A stretch of DNA of 9,058 bases from Yoonia sp. Lineage in GTDB: Bacteria > Pseudomonadota > Alphaproteobacteria > Rhodobacterales > Rhodobacteraceae. This document shows positions 5,851 through 9,058 of the stretch, piece by piece. Below the pieces are notes generated by a model, which saw only the letters and a program-made list of their open reading frames with translations, ran no database searches and was not told the DNA's origin. The translations under genes and the position numbers were made by a program. The DNA is taken from NCBI GenBank assembly GCA_020627605.1, contig JAHDGO010000064.1, forward strand, positions 1-9,058, in the 5' to 3' direction. Within the stretch, counting starts at the first letter, position 1, and each line of letters opens with the position of its first letter.

Positions 5851-7837
5851 TCCGCCAAGGCACAGCCTCTATGTCTACAACGGTGGCTTTCTGACCCAGG
5901 GTCGGGTGCGGCGCATCCTTGATCTGGCAGGCTATGACATCAGGCTTGGCAACCCGGCAGAGGACGATCTGATTGGCGTCTGGGGCCAGAGCCCGACCTC
6001 TCCACGGGGGGAGGCAGTCGCCGCCCGCAAGAGGGCCGGAATTGTCAGGGTCGAGGACAGTTTCCTGCGCTCTGTCAGACTGGGCCGCGATGGTGATCCG
6101 CCAATCGGGCTTAACATCGACCGCAGCGGCGTGCATTTCGATCCATCGACACCATCGGACCTTGAACTGCTATTGCGTGATGATCCGCTGGACGACACCG
6201 CGTTGCTGGACCGCGCCCGCGCTGGCATTGCCGCGCTGAAAACAGCGCAATTGTCGAAATACAACAGCCATGACACGGCCCTGCCATTGCCAGAACCGGG
6301 TTATGTGCTGGTGATTGACCAGACCCGCAAGGATGCCTCGATCACGGCCAGCGGCTGCGACAGCAACTCTTTCCGCGAGATGCTGTTCTTCGCCCTCACA
6401 GAACACCCCGGCGCGCGCATCCTGATCAAGACGCATCCGGAAACAATCGCCGGCCATCGTGAGGGGTATTTCACCAAGGCGGATGAAAACGAACGGATCA
6501 CACTGCTGGACACCAACCACACACCATGGGCCCTGCTGGAGGGTGCGATCGCCGTCTACACCGTGTCGTCGCAAATGGGGTTTGAGGCGATCCTCGCGGG
6601 TCACAAGCCGGTGGTCATGGGGCAGCCTTTTTATGTGGGCTGGGGGCTGACGGATGACCGCAAGCCACTCCAACGTCGGCAACGCAAACTGACGCGGGCG
6701 CAGCTTTTTGCCGGGGCGATGCTGCTTTATCCGACGTGGTACGACCCGTTTCACGACAGGCTCTGCAGCTATGAAGAGGCCGCAGCGACCCTCGCCGCAG
6801 GCGCGCGCGCATGGCGCGAAGATCACAAAGGCTGGGTCGCAGGCGACATGCGCCTTTGGAAACGTAAGCCGCTGCAACAGTTCTTTGGCAGCGTGAAACC
6901 CGTTCGTTTCCGGCATCGCGGGGCGGCGGCGACCTTGGCGCAACGCCTTGACGCACCCCTGATGCGATGGGCCAGCACAGGTGCGGATGACGCGACGCTG
7001 GTCGAGGATGGTTTCCTGCGCTCGCGCGGTCTGGGGGCCGATCTGGTCGCGCCGCTCAGCCTCGTGCTGGATGATGTGGGCATCTACTATGACGCCAGTC
7101 GACCCAGCCGTCTGGAAAATCTGTTGAACGCGGCGGCAGATCTTGATGATGGCGCCCGCGCACGGGCAGAGGCGCTGGTCACTCGGATCACAGACGCGCG
7201 GCTATCCAAATACAACCTCGCCACTGATCCCTTGCCAGAGCTGCCGCGCGGCCGCCGTATCCTTGTGCCCGGTCAGGTGGCTGACGATGCCTCTATCAGG
7301 CTTGGCACATCGGACGTCATCGACAACGCCGGCCTGCTGGCAGCCGTGCGCAAAGCCAACCCGGCGGCCAAGATCATCTACAAGCCACATCCTGACGTTA
7401 TCGCAGGCCTCCGGGACGGGGCGGTGCCGGACGCCGCAGACCACGCTGACGTTGTGCTTGGCAACGCCAACCCCATCGCGGTGATTGATGCGGTGGATGA
7501 AGTCTGGACAATGACCTCTCTGACAGGGTTTGAGGCGCTGTTGCGCGGCAAGCGGGTGACCTGTCTCGGCACGCCGTTTTATGCAGGCTGGGGACTGACC
7601 GATGATCGCGCCATGCCGGTGAGCCGGCGCATCGCCCGTCTGGACCTTGTCGCGCTCGTTCATGCGACCCTGATCGCCTACCCCCGCTACCGTGATCCGG
7701 TCACGGGTCTGCCCTGCCCGGTCGAGGTGATCGTGGACAGGCTGGAAAACAACGATTTGCCAAAACGACCTGTCGCGAACAGGGCTCTGGCCAAACTGCA
7801 GGGTGCTTTTGCAAGTTACGCGTGGTTGTGGCGCTAA
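5843..7837 (+). CDS. kpsC: Capsular polysaccharide protein of the KpsC family (dual-module beta-Kdo transferase)
   Basis: KpsC extends the Kdo linker on the lipid anchor of capsular polysaccharide with two transferase modules that add beta-Kdo in alternating linkages. The 664-aa length fits E. coli KpsC (about 675). The two modules are visible as a repeat of about 317 residues: VEDSFLRS (70-77) and VEDGFLRS (387-394); LSKYN (137-141) and LSKYN (454-458); KTHPE (196-200) and KPHPD (514-518); SSQMGFEA (242-249) and SLTGFEA (559-565); GQPFYVGWGLTDDR (260-273) and GTPFYAGWGLTDDR (576-589). Both modules keep the Lys-x-His-Pro and Gly-Trp-Gly motifs, so both look active. ATG 5843 is chosen because the conserved VYNGGFL begins soon after and it gives an 8-bp overlap (ATGGCTGA) with kpsS, suggesting coupled translation. 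The 25 in-frame codons upstream lie in kpsS and look like shadow. Confidence 0.93.
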   Translation: MADPPRHSLYVYNGGFLTQGRVRRILDLAGYDIRLGNPAEDDLIGVWGQSPTSPRGEAVAARKRAGIVRVEDSFLRSVRLGRDGDPPIGLNIDRSGVHFDPSTPSDLELLLRDDPLDDTALLDRARAGIAALKTAQLSKYNSHDTALPLPEPGYVLVIDQTRKDASITASGCDSNSFREMLFFALTEHPGARILIKTHPETIAGHREGYFTKADENERITLLDTNHTPWALLEGAIAVYTVSSQMGFEAILAGHKPVVMGQPFYVGWGLTDDRKPLQRRQRKLTRAQLFAGAMLLYPTWYDPFHDRLCSYEEAAATLAAGARAWREDHKGWVAGDMRLWKRKPLQQFFGSVKPVRFRHRGAAATLAQRLDAPLMRWASTGADDATLVEDGFLRSRGLGADLVAPLSLVLDDVGIYYDASRPSRLENLLNAAADLDDGARARAEALVTRITDARLSKYNLATDPLPELPRGRRILVPGQVADDASIRLGTSDVIDNAGLLAAVRKANPAAKIIYKPHPDVIAGLRDGAVPDAADHADVVLGNANPIAVIDAVDEVWTMTSLTGFEALLRGKRVTCLGTPFYAGWGLTDDRAMPVSRRIARLDLVALVHATLIAYPRYRDPVTGLPCPVEVIVDRLENNDLPKRPVANRALAKLQGAFASYAWLWR

Positions 7838-7845
7838 TCAGCGCC
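7830..7845. terminator. Hairpin over the convergent kpsC and ribD stop codons
   Basis: GGCGCT-AATC-AGCGCC is a perfect 6-bp GC-rich stem with a 4-nt loop. It contains the kpsC TAA (7835-7837) and the ribD TGA (7838-7840). On the plus strand three T residues follow, a short U-tract; on the minus strand no U-tract follows. It could be a compact, possibly shared, terminator. Short stem and weak T-tract keep confidence moderate. Confidence 0.45.
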
Positions 7846-8926
7846 TTTGCCAGATATGGCAGATGTCGTCACCCAGTCGCGACACCTGCCGCAAGGCAAA
7901 GCGCGGTGCCACGTCTAATCTATCAATGCCCATCGCGGCCAGCATCGGGGTGCCTTCAGCACCGATTGCTGTGCCTGCCGTATGCGCAACCAGACGGTCA
8001 ACCAGATCGGCCTGCAACAGCGACGCGGCCAACATGCCGCCGCCTTCGCAAAAGACACGGGTGATCCCCTCTTGCGCCAAGGCATTCATGACCGCCGTCG
8101 GGTCCACCTGCCCGGCCCGCGTTGCGCAAATCAGGCTTTTCGCACCAGCCTGCATCCACTCATCAACCTGCGCCTCTGCCCCGTGGCACAGCCAGACCGG
8201 CGTGTCCTTGGCGGTTTGCGCCAATTGCAAGGCTGGGTCGATTTTCATGGCGCGCGAAACGACAACGCGGACCGGTTGATGCGTGATCCCCACACCGCGC
8301 ACCGTCAGCGCCGGATCATCGGCGCGCACTGTGCCCGCCCCGACCATCACGGCATCATGGCGCGCGCGCATCAGATGCACAGCGCGGCGGGCCGCCGGAC
8401 CCGTGATCCACTGGCTTTCGCCACTCGCGGTGGCAATGCGTCCATCGATCGTGCCGGCAAGCTTCAATGTCAGAAACGGGCGGTTCTTCGTGATGCGCGA
8501 TAGAAATCCGGCATGATCCTCTGCCGCTTCTGCCGCCAGAACCCCGGTCGTGACGGCAATGCCAGCCGCCTGCAGCATCGCAATCCCCTGCCCTGCCACG
8601 CGCGTGTCAGGGTCGCCGATGGCAACCACAACACGGGCCACCCCGGCACTGATCAGCGCAGATGCGCAAGGCGGCGTCTGGCCATGATGGGCGCAAGGTT
8701 CAAGTGTGACATAGGCTGTGGCACCCTTGGCGCGGTCGCCAGACTGCGCCAGTGCGCGGGTTTCTGCATGGGGGCGGCCACCATCAGCCGTCCAGCCGCG
8801 CCCAACAACGCGGCCATCGTTGACAATGACACAGCCAACTGCCGGATTGGGCCAGACACGGCCCATGCCCCGCCGCCCCAATGACAAGGCCAGCGCCATG
8901 AACCGTGCATCGGCGTCTTTGGTCAC
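7838..8926 (-). CDS. ribD: Bifunctional riboflavin deaminase/reductase RibD
   Basis: RibD carries out the second and third steps of riboflavin synthesis after GTP cyclohydrolase II: deamination of the diaminopyrimidine, then NADPH-dependent reduction of the ribosyl side chain. The N-terminal deaminase domain shows HAE (53-55) and [11 protein letters not shown] (77-87), giving zinc ligands His53, Cys78 and Cys87 and the proton shuttle Glu55. The reductase domain (about 148-362) has [17 protein letters not shown] (149-165), [15 protein letters not shown] (196-210) and [11 protein letters not shown] (294-304). The length (362 aa) is normal. The start codon is GTG, overlapping the nrdR stop by 4 bp (GTGA, 8923-8926), so translation is probably coupled to nrdR. 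It meets kpsC tail to tail with no gap. Confidence 0.96.
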   Translation of the reverse strand: MTKDADARFMALALSLGRRGMGRVWPNPAVGCVIVNDGRVVGRGWTADGGRPHAETRALAQSGDRAKGATAYVTLEPCAHHGQTPPCASALISAGVARVVVAIGDPDTRVAGQGIAMLQAAGIAVTTGVLAAEAAEDHAGFLSRITKNRPFLTLKLAGTIDGRIATASGESQWITGPAARRAVHLMRARHDAVMVGAGTVRADDPALTVRGVGITHQPVRVVVSRAMKIDPALQLAQTAKDTPVWLCHGAEAQVDEWMQAGAKSLICATRAGQVDPTAVMNALAQEGITRVFCEGGGMLAASLLQADLVDRLVAHTAGTAIGAEGTPMLAAMGIDRLDVAPRFALRQVSRLGDDICHIWQRR

Positions 8927-9058
8927 GCCTCGTCGTCGTCAGGGGCGTCGGGCCGCAGCTCACTGACAAATTTGTCAAAGTCATCTGCCGCCTGGAAGTT
9001 CTTGTAAACGCTGGCGAAGCGCACGTAGGCCACGGTGTCGATCCGGGCGAGGCTTTCC
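8923..9058 (-). CDS. nrdR: Transcriptional repressor NrdR, C-terminal part (partial)
   Basis: The last 44 residues before the TGA at 8923-8925 are visible; the 5' part lies beyond the window. [14 protein letters not shown] followed by [10 protein letters not shown] is the typical end of the NrdR ATP-cone domain. NrdR is a zinc-finger, ATP-cone repressor of ribonucleotide reductase genes. The tail ends with an acidic run (DAPDDDEA). Placement directly before ribD is a common arrangement in alphaproteobacteria and other bacteria and supports the call. Confidence 0.92.
   Translation of the reverse strand, partial: ESLARIDTVAYVRFASVYKNFQAADDFDKFVSELRPDAPDDDEA

Noticed and set aside
6170..6943. 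A 257-codon minus-strand open frame
   Set aside because: It is antisense to kpsC, which has conserved motifs throughout; no recognisable domain is seen on the minus strand.

Overview
The window reads as a chromosomal segment of an alphaproteobacterium, most likely a marine member of the Rhodobacteraceae (Roseobacter group). The reasons are a moderately high GC content, the gene order nrdR-ribD ... ribE ... ribB-ribH-nusB, and a conserved alphaproteobacterial protein of unknown function that starts with a GIGHNSG sequence. Assignments rest on motif reading of the translated sequence, without database searches.

Layout. Positions 1-97 hold the last codons of an unrecognised plus-strand gene. 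Positions 98-320 hold no gene I can support, only a perfect 16-bp palindrome at 252-267. A small minus-strand ORF (321-545) ends in a stretch faintly like the C-terminus of a tyrosine recombinase. Positions 546-799 show no convincing gene or terminator. From 4422 down to 800 runs a tight minus-strand block: ribE, an 80-aa unknown protein, a 186-aa unknown protein, ribB with a degenerate RibA-like tail, ribH and nusB. Most junctions overlap by 1 to 20 bp; the one gap is 104 bp before ribB. From 8926 down to 7838, also on the minus strand, is ribD, which overlaps the end of nrdR at the window edge.

Between ribD and ribE, on the opposite strand, sit two overlapping genes of the KpsS/KpsC capsule family (4558-7837). 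They split the riboflavin cluster into two parts. ribE and kpsS are divergent across 135 bp, and kpsC and ribD are convergent with no base between their stop codons.

Function. RibD, RibB, RibH and RibE cover riboflavin synthesis apart from GTP cyclohydrolase II: the RibA-like half of RibB has lost its zinc cysteines, so a functional RibA is expected elsewhere. NrdR (repressor of ribonucleotide reductase genes) and NusB (antitermination) are frequent neighbours of rib genes. KpsS and KpsC would build the beta-Kdo linker on the lipid anchor of a capsular polysaccharide; no capsule transporter genes are present here. No FMN riboswitch was recognised. The ribE leader does contain a nested set of inverted repeats ending against the ribE ribosome binding site, the most interesting non-coding signal in the window.
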